Part shown: in pieces, positions 1-8,256 of the stretch | Layout: each line of letters starts with the position of its first letter | How positions within the stretch are numbered: position 1 is the stretch's first letter | From: Steroidobacteraceae bacterium | GTDB lineage: Bacteria > Pseudomonadota > Gammaproteobacteria > Steroidobacterales > Steroidobacteraceae | Reading direction: 5' to 3' | Assembly: GCA_025451375.1 (NCBI GenBank) | Contig: JANWKL010000034.1 | Span: forward strand, 1 to 41,070 | DNA: 41,070 nt | Position numbers and translations under genes: made by a program | Notes under the pieces: generated by a model | Databases searched by the model: none | Seen by the model: only the letters and a program-made list of their open reading frames with translations | What the model was told of the DNA's origin: nothing

Positions 1-658
1 AGATCGCCTCGCGCGAGGAGGTGACGGCCCCGGCCAGCGACGGATCGCCGTCCTGCAGCAGCGTGACGACCTTCATGAGCAACACCTCGTACTGCTGGCG
101 CAGCTGCGTCAGCGTCGGCGGGGTGCGCCCTTTGTGATAGGTCCGGAACTCGGTGAGCAGGTCATCGACCTGGTTCTTGAGGGACAGCTTGGTGAACACG
201 CCTATCGCGCGCGTATCGCGCAGGCGCTGCTCGAGGCCGTTCAGGTCCAGTGCGGCGGCAGCCGGGGCCGCGGGTTTGGCGCTCGCGGGTGCGGCGGTCG
301 ACGCGGCCGGCGCGGTGGCCGGCGGCTGCGTCCGCGGCGCGGCCCCGGCCCCGGGCGGGGGCCGTTTGGTCGCAGGTGGGGCGGTGCGCGCGGTACCTGA
401 TGCTGCCGAGGGCGCCGCCGCAGCCGGGCCGGCGCTCGCCGGGCTGACCGGGCTCGCAGCGGGCGACGAAGGCGGTGAGGTCGACGGCGCAGGCGCTGAG
501 GGCGGCGCGGGGCTCCCGACCGGGGCCGGCGTTGCGGGCGTGGCTTCTGGCGGGGGCGCGTGTACCGACGCGCTGCCCCCTGTGTGCACGCACGCGGCCG
601 TGAGCAGCGCGAGCGGCGCCAGCAGCAATGGCACGAAACCGATACGCGGACTGGGCAT
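1..658 (-). CDS. Pro/Ala-rich lipoprotein, 3' end beyond the window
   Basis: An open frame runs from an ATG at 658 to the left edge without a stop (219 codons seen). Residues 1-22 form a signal peptide ending in Leu-Thr-Ala-Ala before Cys23, a lipobox-like site, so the product is probably a lipoprotein. Residues about 24-135 are a low-complexity linker of Ala, Pro, Ser and Thr. From about residue 138 the composition becomes normal and looks helical (LDLNGLEQRLRDTRAIGVF and following), with a probable globular domain of at least 80 residues. The linker would let the C-terminal domain reach away from the membrane. I do not recognise the C-terminal family. Overlapping frames on both strands are open only because of the GC-rich low-complexity linker. 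The call as a lipoprotein is fairly firm; the function is unknown. Confidence 0.75.
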   Translation of the reverse strand, partial: MPSPRIGFVPLLLAPLALLTAACVHTGGSASVHAPPPEATPATPAPVGSPAPPSAPAPSTSPPSSPAASPVSPASAGPAAAAPSAASGTARTAPPATKRPPPGAGAAPRTQPPATAPAASTAAPASAKPAAPAAAALDLNGLEQRLRDTRAIGVFTKLSLKNQVDDLLTEFRTYHKGRTPPTLTQLRQQYEVLLMKVVTLLQDGDPSLAGAVTSSREAI

Positions 659-830
659 GTTCAACGTCTCCGCGGATGCACACGCGCTGCAAGTCTACCG
701 GCGTCCGCGGTGCGGTGCGTCCCGCGGTCCGGATACTCTATAGTTGGCCGCGGGACCTGACGCTGTCCTGAACGACGCCTTCGGGCGACTGCTTCACAGG
801 TCAGGAAAACACTTAAAGACTGCGCACGCG

Positions 831-853
831 CACCGGCGCGCACCGGCGCGCAC
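831..853. repeat. 10-bp tandem duplication upstream of the FAD oxidoreductase
   Basis: The decamer caccggcgcg occurs twice head to tail (831-840, 841-850) and a third partial copy (cac) follows. It lies 31-53 bases before the start codon of the next gene, in the divergent 225-bp intergenic space. It may be simple slippage; no regulator is implied by the sequence. Confidence 0.5.
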
Positions 854-883
854 TGCCGCGGAATTTGCACGCTGATATATCTC

Positions 884-3352
884 ATGCCAGTGAATCCGAC
901 CCAAGTGACCATTCCCACCCAGGCGCGCGCCGTGATCGTCGGCGGCGGCATCATCGGTGCCTCGGTAGCGTACCACCTGGCCGCGATGGGCTGGACCGAC
1001 GTGGTGCTGCTCGAGCGTGACCGCCTGACCTCCGGGACCACCTGGCACGCGGCCGGTCTCATGGTCACCTTCGGCTCAACTTCCGAGACGTCCACCGAGA
1101 TGCGCAAGTACTCGCGCGCGCTGTACGCGCGCCTGGAGGCCGAGACGGGGCAGTCGACGGGGTTGGCGCAGATCGGTTTCATCGAGGTGGCCTCCGACAA
1201 GGACCGCCTTGAGGAGTACCGGCGGGTTGCGGCTTTCAACCGCTACTGCGGCGTCGATGTGCACGAGCTCTCGCCGCGCGAAGTGCTGGAACTGTTCCCG
1301 CTCGCCAGCCCCGACGGCATCGAGGCGGGTTTCTACGTCAAGGAAGACGGTCGCGTGAACCCGGTCGACGTGACCATGGCACTCGCCAAGGGGGCGCGCA
1401 TGCGCGGGGTGCGCATCATCGAGGGGATGCCCGCCACGGGCGTACTGCAGGCGCGCGGCCGCGTGACCGGCGTGCGCACCGCATCGGGCGACATCAGGAC
1501 CGACGTCGTCGTGAACTGCGCCGGCATGTGGGCGCGGCAGTTCGGCGCTCTCGCCGGGGTCAACATCGTCAACCAGGCGGCCGAGCACTACTACCTGATC
1601 ACCGAGCCCATCAAGGATCTGCCGCGCATGCCGGTGCTCGAGGATCCGGGCGCGTTTGGCTACTACCGCGAGGAGGGTGGTGGACTCATGGTCGGGCTGT
1701 TCGAGCCGGTGTGCGCGCCGTGGCGCGTGGAGGGCATTCCGCCGGACTTCTCTTTCGGCGAGCTGCCGCCGGACTGGGAGCGCATCACGCCGTTTCTGGA
1801 GCGTGCCATGTCGCGCGTGCCGATCACCGCGGAGGTCGGCATGAAGAAGCTGTTCTGCGGTCCGGAGAGCTTCACGCCGGATCTGCGCCCGGTGGTCGGC
1901 GAGGCGCCCGAGCTGCGCGGCTACTTCGTCGCCGCCGGCCTGAACTCAATCGGCGTGCTCACCGGCGGCGGCCTCGGGCGCGTGCTCGCGCACTGGATCG
2001 TGCATGGCAGCGCTGACGTCGACGTCACCGGATTCAACATCGACCGCCTGCACACCTACCAGGCGAACCCCGAGTATCGGCGCGCGCGCACGGTCGAATC
2101 ACTGGGCCTGGTCTACAAGTGCCACTACCCGTGGATGTCCCTGACCACCGCGCGCGGCGTGCGCCGCTCGCCCTTTCACGAACGCCTCGCCAGTGCCGGT
2201 GCCTACTTCAAGGAAGTGAGCGGCTGGGAGAGTCCCGACTGGTACGCCGCGCCGGGGGCGACGCCCGCTCCGGGACCGCTCACCTGGGGCCGGCCGAGCT
2301 GGTTCGGGCGCTGGCAGGAAGAGCACCGTGCTGCGCGCGAGGGCGTGACCGTCATGGACATGTCCTTCATGGGCAAGTTCCTGGTGCAGGGACGCGATGC
2401 CGGGCGCAGCCTCAATCGGCTGTCGGGCAACCAGGTGGACGGCGCCGCGGGCACCATCACCTATACGCAATGGCTGAACGAAGCCGGCAAGCTCGAGGCC
2501 GACCTCACCGTCACCAAGCTGACCGACGAGCGTTTCCTGGTGGTCGTGACCGACACCATGGTGCAGCACGCCGAAACCTGGATGACGCGCAACATCCCCG
2601 AGGAGGCGCACGCCAGCGTGACCGAGGTGACCTCGGCCTACGGCCAGCTCAACGTTCAGGGGCCGAACTCGCGCGCACTGCTGCAGAAGCTCACCAGCGT
2701 GGATCTGTCGCACGGCGCTTTTCCGTTTCGGGCCGCGCGCGAAATCGACATCGGCTTTGCCCGCGCACTGTGCATCCGCATCACCTACGTCGGCGAGCTC
2801 GGTTACGAGCTGTACGTGCCGGCCGAGCAGGCCGTGCACGTGTACGACCGCATCATCGAGGCGGGGCGCGAGTTCGGCCTGGTGCACGCCGGCCTCAAGG
2901 CGCTCGGCAGCCTGCGCCTGGAGAAGGGCTACCGCGACTACGGACACGACATCGACAACACCGACGGGCCCTACGAGGCGGGACTGGGCTTCGCGCTCGA
3001 TCTGCGCAAGCCCGACGGATTCATCGGCAAGGAAGCGGTGCTGGCCGCCAAGGCCGGAGGGCCACTCACGCGGCGCCTGCTGCAAGTGCTGGTCAAGGAC
3101 CCCGAGCCGCTCATGTTCCACGCCGAGCTCGTGTATCGCGATGGCGTTGCGGTCGGCTACGTGCGGGCGGCCTCCTACGGCCACACGCTCGGCGGCGCCG
3201 TGGGGCTGGTCATGATCGAGCCGCGCGTGCCGGTCGACGAGGCCTACCTGGCGGCGGGCCGCTGGGAAGTCGACATCGCGGGGCGCCGCTATCCGGCCGC
3301 GGTGTCGGCACGGCCGCTGTACGATCCGAAGATGCAGCGCATTCACATCTAG
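884..3352 (+). CDS. FAD-dependent oxidoreductase fused to GcvT domains (dimethylglycine/sarcosine dehydrogenase type)
   Basis: An 822-residue protein. Residues 16-375 are a D-amino-acid-oxidase-type FAD domain with the dinucleotide motif GGGIIG at 20-25 and TTWHAAG at 52-58; His55 matches the histidine that carries covalent FAD in dimethylglycine and sarcosine dehydrogenases. A short FAO_M-like middle region (about 378-433) follows, then GCV_T (about 435-705) and GCV_T_C (about 725-815) folate-binding domains. The family oxidatively demethylates N-methyl amino acids and passes the one-carbon unit to tetrahydrofolate. The exact substrate cannot be read from sequence; dimethylglycine, sarcosine or another methylated amine are possible. 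No transporter or other one-carbon gene sits beside it, so it appears to be a single-gene unit. The ATG at 884 is poorly supported by a Shine-Dalgarno sequence, but the FAD motif begins soon after it. Confidence 0.9.
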   Translation: MPVNPTQVTIPTQARAVIVGGGIIGASVAYHLAAMGWTDVVLLERDRLTSGTTWHAAGLMVTFGSTSETSTEMRKYSRALYARLEAETGQSTGLAQIGFIEVASDKDRLEEYRRVAAFNRYCGVDVHELSPREVLELFPLASPDGIEAGFYVKEDGRVNPVDVTMALAKGARMRGVRIIEGMPATGVLQARGRVTGVRTASGDIRTDVVVNCAGMWARQFGALAGVNIVNQAAEHYYLITEPIKDLPRMPVLEDPGAFGYYREEGGGLMVGLFEPVCAPWRVEGIPPDFSFGELPPDWERITPFLERAMSRVPITAEVGMKKLFCGPESFTPDLRPVVGEAPELRGYFVAAGLNSIGVLTGGGLGRVLAHWIVHGSADVDVTGFNIDRLHTYQANPEYRRARTVESLGLVYKCHYPWMSLTTARGVRRSPFHERLASAGAYFKEVSGWESPDWYAAPGATPAPGPLTWGRPSWFGRWQEEHRAAREGVTVMDMSFMGKFLVQGRDAGRSLNRLSGNQVDGAAGTITYTQWLNEAGKLEADLTVTKLTDERFLVVVTDTMVQHAETWMTRNIPEEAHASVTEVTSAYGQLNVQGPNSRALLQKLTSVDLSHGAFPFRAAREIDIGFARALCIRITYVGELGYELYVPAEQAVHVYDRIIEAGREFGLVHAGLKALGSLRLEKGYRDYGHDIDNTDGPYEAGLGFALDLRKPDGFIGKEAVLAAKAGGPLTRRLLQVLVKDPEPLMFHAELVYRDGVAVGYVRAASYGHTLGGAVGLVMIEPRVPVDEAYLAAGRWEVDIAGRRYPAAVSARPLYDPKMQRIHI

Positions 3353-3401
3353 TGTCGCTGCCGGGCAGCGCGCGGGAACACGCGCGCCGTCTTCCTTACA
3401 T

Positions 3402-3415
3402 ATCTAACATCTAAC
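3402..3415. repeat. Tandem heptamer atctaac x2
   Basis: Two adjacent copies of atctaac (3402-3408, 3409-3415) form an AT-richer patch in the 204-bp gap before the DUF5666 lipoprotein gene. A regulator site or part of a promoter is possible but not shown. Confidence 0.35.
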
Positions 3416-3419
3416 TCTG

Positions 3420-3437
3420 GGAACGTGCCGGCGTTCC
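3420..3437. promoter_or_regulatory. Small inverted repeat GGAACG/CGTTCC
   Basis: Perfect 6-bp arms (3420-3425 and 3432-3437) flank a 6-base loop, in the leader of the DUF5666 lipoprotein gene. It could be an operator half-site pair or a weak hairpin. Confidence 0.3.
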
Positions 3438-3520
3438 GCACTGCTGAGACACGCGTTCCTGCCGCAAAATGGCGACGCTTCTTGCCTGAACCGCGCGCAC
3501 CCCGAACGCTACCCAACGCA

Positions 3521-3539
3521 CGCGATCGTACTGATCGCG
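3521..3539. promoter_or_regulatory. Inverted repeat CGCGATC-gtact-GATCGCG just upstream of the DUF5666 gene
   Basis: Perfect 7-bp arms with a 5-base loop end 17 bases before the chosen ATG at 3557, directly 5' of the gggagaga ribosome binding region. It could act as an operator or, in mRNA, as a hairpin next to the ribosome binding site. There is no T tract, so an intrinsic terminator is unlikely. Confidence 0.45.
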
Positions 3540-3556
3540 CCTGGGAGAGAACACCA

Positions 3557-5053
3557 ATGAATTGGCGTGCAATGTTTTTCCGGACCACCGCGCGAGCCGT
3601 TTTGCGCCGGGCGATACTCACCGGCGTGGCGGGAGCGGCGCTGGTTGCAGCCGGCTGCGGCGGTTCTGGCTACGGCGGCGGCAGCAGTGCGCCACCGCCA
3701 GCGGCGGCCACCAAGTCGACCGTGACCATGGGCGCCATTACGGCTTTCAGCACCGGCGGCGTGAACCTGAACGGCATGCAGTTCCAGGCCGGCGGTGCCG
3801 CGGTCAGCATCGACGGCGCCAACGGGCAGCTTGCCAGCCTGCACGTCGGCGATGTGGTGCAGGTCCGCGGTCATCACGACGATGGCGGCGGTGACGACGT
3901 CGCCGATGAGATCGACTTCCGCGGCAACGTCGAAGGCCCGGTGAGCGCCATCGATACAACCGCGCAGACCCTCGTCGTGCTCGGGCAGACGGTCGCGGTG
4001 TCGGCGGATACCTCGTTCGACGACGACATCAGCCCGGCATCACTGGCCGGCGTGCACGTCGGCGACATCGTCGAGGTCAGCGGCCTGCCGGGCGCCGACG
4101 GTACCATCCACGCGACGCGCATCGAGGGCAAGCCGCCCGGCAGCACCTTCCAGGTAGTCGGCACCGTCTCGAACACCGACGCCACGGCCAAGACGCTCAA
4201 CATCAACGCCCTGGCGGTGGACTTCGCGACCGCGACGCTCACGGACTTCGCGGCTGGCGGCCCCCAGGACGGTGACCTGGTCGAAGCGCACGGCACGGCC
4301 ATCGAGGCGAACGGCGCGCTGCAGGCCACTTCGCTCGAGCGCCTCAACGGCGCTGACCTGCGCGATGACCAGGACGACGCAGCGCGCGTCGAGGGCCTCA
4401 TCACGCGCTTCGCCTCGGCCAGCGACTTCGACGTCTCCGGGCATCCGGTGGCCACCAGCGCGAGCACCGAGTTCGAGGGCGGCACGGCGGCAGACCTCGC
4501 TCTCAACGTGCACGTCGAGGTCGAGGGCACCGTGGATGCCTCCGGCGTGATCCAGGCGCAGAAGGTCCACATCGAGGCTGCCGCCGACGTGCGGCTGACC
4601 GCGCAGGTTGACGCGGTGGACGCGAGCGCCGGCACCGTGAGCATGCTCGGGATCCAGATCAGCGTCGATGACATGACGCGCTTCGATGGTCACGGCTCGC
4701 AGCAGTCCGGCAGTTTCGGGCTGGCGGACGTGCATGTCGGCGACTGGCTCGAGATCCGCGGCAGCGAGTCCGGCTCGGGCAACGCCGTCACGGCGACGCG
4801 CCTGGACCGCGAGCAGCCGCAATCGGAGGTGCGCCTGATGGGGCCGGTTAGCGCGGTCGCGCCGCCGGACTTCACGCTCGTGGCCACAACGGTGGCAACT
4901 ACGGGGACGACCGACTTTTCCAATGGCCTCAATGCCGCGGCCTTCTTCGACACCGCCACCGGCAAGAGTGCGTCGGTGCACGGCAGCTGGGACGGCACCG
5001 TGCTGGCGGCCACCAAGGTGCAGCTCGGCGACGACCACGACGACAACGACTGA
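3557..5053 (+). CDS. DUF5666 multi-repeat lipoprotein
   Basis: A 498-residue protein starting at the ATG at 3557, which has a gggagaga ribosome binding site; an upstream GTG at 3425 is open in frame but would bury the signal peptide. Residues 1-33 are a signal sequence ending at the lipobox LVAAGC (Cys34), followed by a Gly/Ser/Pro/Ala linker. From about residue 53 the protein consists of about six successive beta-rich units of 60-70 residues, each with a GxV-type strand, a phrase such as VHVGD[IVW][VL]E[VI]RG and an ATR[LI]E-like end. This is the pattern of DUF5666, an OB-like domain of unknown role in exported proteins. The C-terminus is Asp/His-rich (DDHDDND), a possible metal-binding tail. 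It is predicted to be anchored in the cell envelope. A hairpin at 5066-5090 follows. Confidence 0.85.
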   Translation: MNWRAMFFRTTARAVLRRAILTGVAGAALVAAGCGGSGYGGGSSAPPPAAATKSTVTMGAITAFSTGGVNLNGMQFQAGGAAVSIDGANGQLASLHVGDVVQVRGHHDDGGGDDVADEIDFRGNVEGPVSAIDTTAQTLVVLGQTVAVSADTSFDDDISPASLAGVHVGDIVEVSGLPGADGTIHATRIEGKPPGSTFQVVGTVSNTDATAKTLNINALAVDFATATLTDFAAGGPQDGDLVEAHGTAIEANGALQATSLERLNGADLRDDQDDAARVEGLITRFASASDFDVSGHPVATSASTEFEGGTAADLALNVHVEVEGTVDASGVIQAQKVHIEAAADVRLTAQVDAVDASAGTVSMLGIQISVDDMTRFDGHGSQQSGSFGLADVHVGDWLEIRGSESGSGNAVTATRLDREQPQSEVRLMGPVSAVAPPDFTLVATTVATTGTTDFSNGLNAAAFFDTATGKSASVHGSWDGTVLAATKVQLGDDHDDND

Positions 5054-5065
5054 GTCCGACGGCCG

Positions 5066-5090
5066 GGTCCCGGGCGCGGTGCCCGGGACC
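5066..5090 (+). terminator. Strong GC hairpin after the DUF5666 gene
   Basis: Arms ggtcccgggc (5066-5075) and gcccgggacc (5081-5090) are perfectly complementary over 10 bp around a gcggt loop, 13 bases after the stop codon. No T tract follows, so it is either a Rho-assisted terminator or an mRNA 3'-end stabiliser. Confidence 0.6.
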
Positions 5091-5324
5091 GGCAGGGCGG
5101 GTGTCGACCCTTGCTCATCCGCCTGGATCGGCCAGCCCTGCTGCGCGTTCGGTCGCGACGGAGGCCGCCGAACGCCGCGAGCCGACTCGGCGCCGGGGCC
5201 ACCCCTTACAGCCGGCCGCGAGGCTTTGGTGCCGCGGGCATTGCGCCAGCGCACGCGCCGTAGCCATCATCTACACCGTGCAGGTTGATCTGCACCCGAA
5301 AAACGACAACCAAGGGGAGCAATC

Positions 5325-5726
5325 ATGCGAATAGTCCACGCCGCGATGCTCGTCGGCTGCGTGCTTGCGGCCAGCGTCGGTGCCGCGCCCGTGTCCACCG
5401 ACCTAGCTGCGCGCCAGGAGCTCAAGCGCGCCGACCTCTCCGGTGCGCCCGGCATGGAGGTGATCACTTCGATCACCGAGTTCAAGAAGGGTGAGGGCGT
5501 TGCACGCCATCTGCACCACGGCATCGAGACCGGCTACGTACTGCAGGGCTCGATGGTGCAGCTGCCGGGACAGGCGCCCACCATGATGGCCACCGGCACT
5601 TCGATCCTGAACCTGCGCGATGTGGCGCACGGCGGCTTCAAGGTGGTGGGCGACACCCCGCTCAGGCTGCTGACGGTGCACATCGTCGACAAGGGCAAGC
5701 CGCTCTACGAGTGGGTGCAGCAGTAG
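5325..5726 (+). CDS. Secreted cupin-domain protein
   Basis: A 133-residue protein with a Shine-Dalgarno sequence (aaggggagc) eight bases before the ATG. Residues 1-21 look like a cleavable signal peptide. The rest is one small cupin barrel. Cupin motif 1 is visible with His62, His64 and Glu68 (RHLHHGIETGYVLQG), and motif 2 supplies His102 (RDVAHGG), so the usual 3-His/1-Glu metal site is complete. Periplasmic single-domain cupins of this size are common next to varied genes and their substrates are mostly unknown. A sensing or isomerase-like role is possible. Nothing around it pins a pathway. Confidence 0.82.
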   Translation: MRIVHAAMLVGCVLAASVGAAPVSTDLAARQELKRADLSGAPGMEVITSITEFKKGEGVARHLHHGIETGYVLQGSMVQLPGQAPTMMATGTSILNLRDVAHGGFKVVGDTPLRLLTVHIVDKGKPLYEWVQQ

Positions 5727-5755
5727 GCCGCAGCTTGCGCGCGGCCCGCCGGGAT

Positions 5756-6655
5756 TCACCGGCTGGTGGCTGGCCGCGGCTCGAGCCAGACCGCGCGCGC
5801 GGCAAAATCGCTGGTCACGATGAAGTGGCGCAGCACCGAGATGCCGACGTTGAGGTCGGAGGCATTGGGCTGCTCATCCACCGCGGCAGCCACTTCGTGC
5901 AGGGTCTGTCCGGCGACCTCGAGTGAGCGCAGCGTGAAGACCTTGCGCAGCGTTTCACCGCCCAGACCACCCCCGCGGCCCTGTCGCACCGGCCTGCCGT
6001 CCGTCAGCAGGTGCAGTCGATCCGCCAGGCGCGAGCTGACCAGAACCTGAGAGCCGTTGCCCGTATCGAAGGTCGCACGCACCGGCGCGCCCTCGGCCCG
6101 CACGGGGATGGTTTCCACGCCGTGCTCCTCGAGCAGTCCGAGCTGCATGCCGGCCGGTGTGATGTTCCGATCCGCGACCGTCACGGTTCCGGCTTCGATG
6201 TCGATCCGCAGCCGCGCCGCGTCGAAGATCTCGCGTCCCAGGATCAGATCGAGGCGATGGCCCAGCAGGCGCCGGCCGACGTCCTGCAGAGAAGCGGTCG
6301 CGACGGTCTGGTCGCGCAGCACCAGGCCGAACGCCTCAAGCTCGACGCCCTTGACCAGGCCCGCCTCGAACGAAGATCGGCCGGAGCCCCGGCCCGCTGC
6401 GGTCTCTTGGCTGCGCAGTCGCAGCCGTGCAGCGAGCGGCCGATCGACGAACGACATTTCGGCCGCGGAGTCGAGCAGCGCCTGCACCGGCCGGCGATTG
6501 ATGCGCGCATCGACCAGGATCCTGCCGCCCCTCGCGAGAGACACCGGGAAGCTCGCGCTCGCAGGGGCGCGCGGCAGCGGCTCGCCGGCCGACCCGGACG
6601 GCAACCAGACGGTGGCGAGGCACACGGCGAGTGCGGCACGGCCCAAAATGCCCAT
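5756..6655 (-). CDS. Exported double retropepsin-like aspartyl protease family protein
   Basis: A 299-residue protein. The start is set at the ATG at 6655, which has ggtggag six bases upstream; a GTG four codons earlier overlaps that ribosome binding site. Residues 1-23 are a signal peptide. Two homologous retropepsin-like halves follow. The first carries LLDSAAEMSF with Asp62, and its distal strand LDLILGREIFDAARLRID closes the half-barrel. The second carries ATFDTGNGSQVL with Asp197 and ends in DLNVGISVLRHF. The first site reads D-S-A instead of D-[ST]-G, so one half may be a weakened or structural lobe; a functional enzyme would need both aspartates. It is predicted to be a periplasmic peptidase or peptidase-like protein. 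The preceding cupin gene is convergent, with 29 bp between the stops. Confidence 0.82.
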   Translation of the reverse strand: MGILGRAALAVCLATVWLPSGSAGEPLPRAPASASFPVSLARGGRILVDARINRRPVQALLDSAAEMSFVDRPLAARLRLRSQETAAGRGSGRSSFEAGLVKGVELEAFGLVLRDQTVATASLQDVGRRLLGHRLDLILGREIFDAARLRIDIEAGTVTVADRNITPAGMQLGLLEEHGVETIPVRAEGAPVRATFDTGNGSQVLVSSRLADRLHLLTDGRPVRQGRGGGLGGETLRKVFTLRSLEVAGQTLHEVAAAVDEQPNASDLNVGISVLRHFIVTSDFAARAVWLEPRPATSR

Positions 6656-6794
6656 GCTGATCTCCACCTTCGGCGAGTTGCTCCCGTCGAGAGCCTAACT
6701 CATCGGGGGGCATTCAGCGTGCGGAGCATGGCTATCCCGCGGAGGTTCCCGCACCAGGCCTTGAAACGGGCGTCCCGGTCCCCACGCTGCGGTA

Positions 6795-7238
6795 GTGACC
6801 GAAAGCTCTCACATCGTCTGTCCACACTGCGACAGGACCAATCGCATTCCGAGCGCACGTCTGCACGACGCCCCGAAGTGCGGGCATTGCCACCAGCCAC
6901 TGTTCACCGGTAAGCCGCTCGAACTCGGCGAGGCGAGTTTCAGCAAGCACGTCCAGAACAGCGACGTCCCGGTGGTGGTGGATTTCTGGGCGCCATGGTG
7001 CGGCCCCTGCCAGATGATGGCGCCGCAGTACGCGGCGGCGGCCGCCGATCTCGAGCCCGGCGTGCGCCTCGCCAAGCTCAATACCGACGCCGCACCGCAG
7101 GCGGCAGGCGGTCTCAACATCCGCAGCATTCCGACCCTGATCGTCTTTCGCCGTGGCACCGAGCTGGCGCGCCAGTCAGGCGCCATGGGCAGGTCGGACA
7201 TCGTGCGCTGGGTCCGCCAGGCGCTCGACGGACGCTAG
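6795..7238 (+). CDS. trxC: Thioredoxin 2 (TrxC)
   Basis: A 147-residue protein with the two parts typical of thioredoxin 2. The N-terminal zinc finger uses Cys9, Cys12, Cys29 and Cys32 (CPHC...CGHC), and the thioredoxin fold carries the active site WCGPC at 67-71 and the cis-proline segment IRSIPTL. It reduces cytoplasmic protein disulfides and often belongs to the peroxide stress response. The start is a GTG at 6795; it places the first zinc cysteine at residue 9, as in known TrxC proteins, and no better start exists downstream. Its stop (7236-7238) overlaps the stop of the convergent NUDIX gene. Confidence 0.93.
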   Translation: MTESSHIVCPHCDRTNRIPSARLHDAPKCGHCHQPLFTGKPLELGEASFSKHVQNSDVPVVVDFWAPWCGPCQMMAPQYAAAAADLEPGVRLAKLNTDAAPQAAGGLNIRSIPTLIVFRRGTELARQSGAMGRSDIVRWVRQALDGR

Positions 7239-7717
7239 CCGCCCGGCGCGTCCCGTTCCTGCCCCGCGTAGAACGCCTCCAGGGCGGGCCGCTGCCCGGG
7301 GCTGATCTTGGCGAATGCCACGCCGCGGGCGAACCAGGCAGCGCGATCGACTTCCGGGAAACTCTGCATCTGCCCCGATTTCGGCGGCCACTCCAGCTCG
7401 AAGAGGTTGCTCACCAGCGCGGCCGGATCGCAGTCCGCCTCGACGGCCCACACATGCAGACGCTTGCCGCTCGGCAGCCGGAACGTGCCGAGGTCGCGTT
7501 CGCCGTCGCCGGTGCCAGGCTCGAACCCGGTCTCTTCCCTGAATTCGCGCCACGCGGCCGCGTGTTCGTCCTCGCCCGGTTCCACCAGACCCTTGGGCAC
7601 CGACCAGGCACCCTCGTCCTTCCTGGCCCAGTAGGGGCCGCCCGGGTGCAGGAGCAATACCTCGGTCGCCGAGCCGCGGCGGCGATAGAGCAGCAGGCCA
7701 GCGCTGATTGTCGGCAT
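7235..7717 (-). CDS. NUDIX hydrolase
   Basis: A 160-residue NUDIX fold starting at the ATG at 7717 (MPTISAGLLLYRR). The frame remains open upstream to 7882, but that extension is Arg/Ser-rich and unlike the family. The NUDIX box is complete: Gly followed by five residues, Glu, seven residues and REFREETGF. The WSVPKG phrase before it and the C-terminal aromatic segment (FPEVDRAAWF, then ARGVAFAKI) resemble predicted NTP pyrophosphohydrolases and diadenosine-polyphosphate hydrolases that sanitise nucleotides. Its stop codon shares the bases ctag with the stop of trxC, so the two messages overlap tail to tail. Confidence 0.88.
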   Translation of the reverse strand: MPTISAGLLLYRRRGSATEVLLLHPGGPYWARKDEGAWSVPKGLVEPGEDEHAAAWREFREETGFEPGTGDGERDLGTFRLPSGKRLHVWAVEADCDPAALVSNLFELEWPPKSGQMQSFPEVDRAAWFARGVAFAKISPGQRPALEAFYAGQERDAPGG

Positions 7718-7888
7718 CGGTGGGTTCGGCTCGTTTCGCCGACGGTGCGGGAATTGTAGGCGTCGGCGCGCTGGCCGCGCCACCGGCAGACGGCTGTCAG
7801 TGAGCGTCGAAGAACGACTTGACCGCGCTGACGCAGAACGGCGGGACGAGCGTTGCGTGCTAGGCGGCGAGCACTGCCGCATCTCCGC

Positions 7889-8137
7889 ATGCAGGCCGAC
7901 GTGCAGCGGAACGTCAACCAGCAGCAGCGCATCGACAACGGCATGCGCAACGGCTCACTCACCAACCGCGCAGCGGGGTCACTCGAGCGGGGTCAGGCGC
8001 ACGTCGATCGGCGCGAGGCCAACGCCGCGGCCGACGGGCACGTCGGTGCGGGCGAGCAGGCACGCATCCAGGGCGCGGAGAGCCGCCACAGCGGCCGGGT
8101 GTACCGCAAGAAGCACGACGCACGCGTCCGCGGCTGA
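7889..8137 (+). pseudogene. Gln/Arg-rich small protein, probably lacking its export signal
   Basis: An 82-residue frame from the ATG at 7889. Its composition and periodicity (VNQQQRIDNGMRNGSLTNRAA, then LERGQAHVDRREANAAADGHV, then EQARIQGAESRHSGRVYRKK) recall a family of small secreted helical proteins of beta- and gammaproteobacteria, as I remember it. Members of that family carry a signal peptide directly before the Gln-rich stretch. Here no hydrophobic segment exists in any frame of the 170 bases upstream, and no ribosome binding site is visible. I therefore treat it as a 5'-truncated remnant, though a short cytoplasmic protein cannot be excluded. Confidence 0.45.
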
Positions 8138-8256
8138 GCGGGGCGCAGGCACGACGGGCGGCTGGTCGCAGGACCACCCGCCGGTGTCATTTGGGGTGCC
8201 CGATCACAGCGGGCCCACCGGCCCCAGGGCAGCGAACAGGTTGCTGTTGACTCTTG

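Noticed and set aside
153-743. Plus-strand open frame antisense to the edge lipoprotein
   Set aside because: It exists because the opposite strand encodes a GC-rich Ala/Pro linker; no domain or ribosome binding site, whereas the minus strand gives a signal peptide with a lipobox-like site.
2099-3346. 415-codon minus-strand open frame inside the FAD oxidoreductase gene
   Set aside because: Antisense frame of a high-GC gene; composition rich in His, Arg and Gly and no recognisable domain.
4040-5254. 404-codon minus-strand frame over the DUF5666 gene
   Set aside because: Antisense shadow; the plus strand has a signal peptide, lipobox and repeats.
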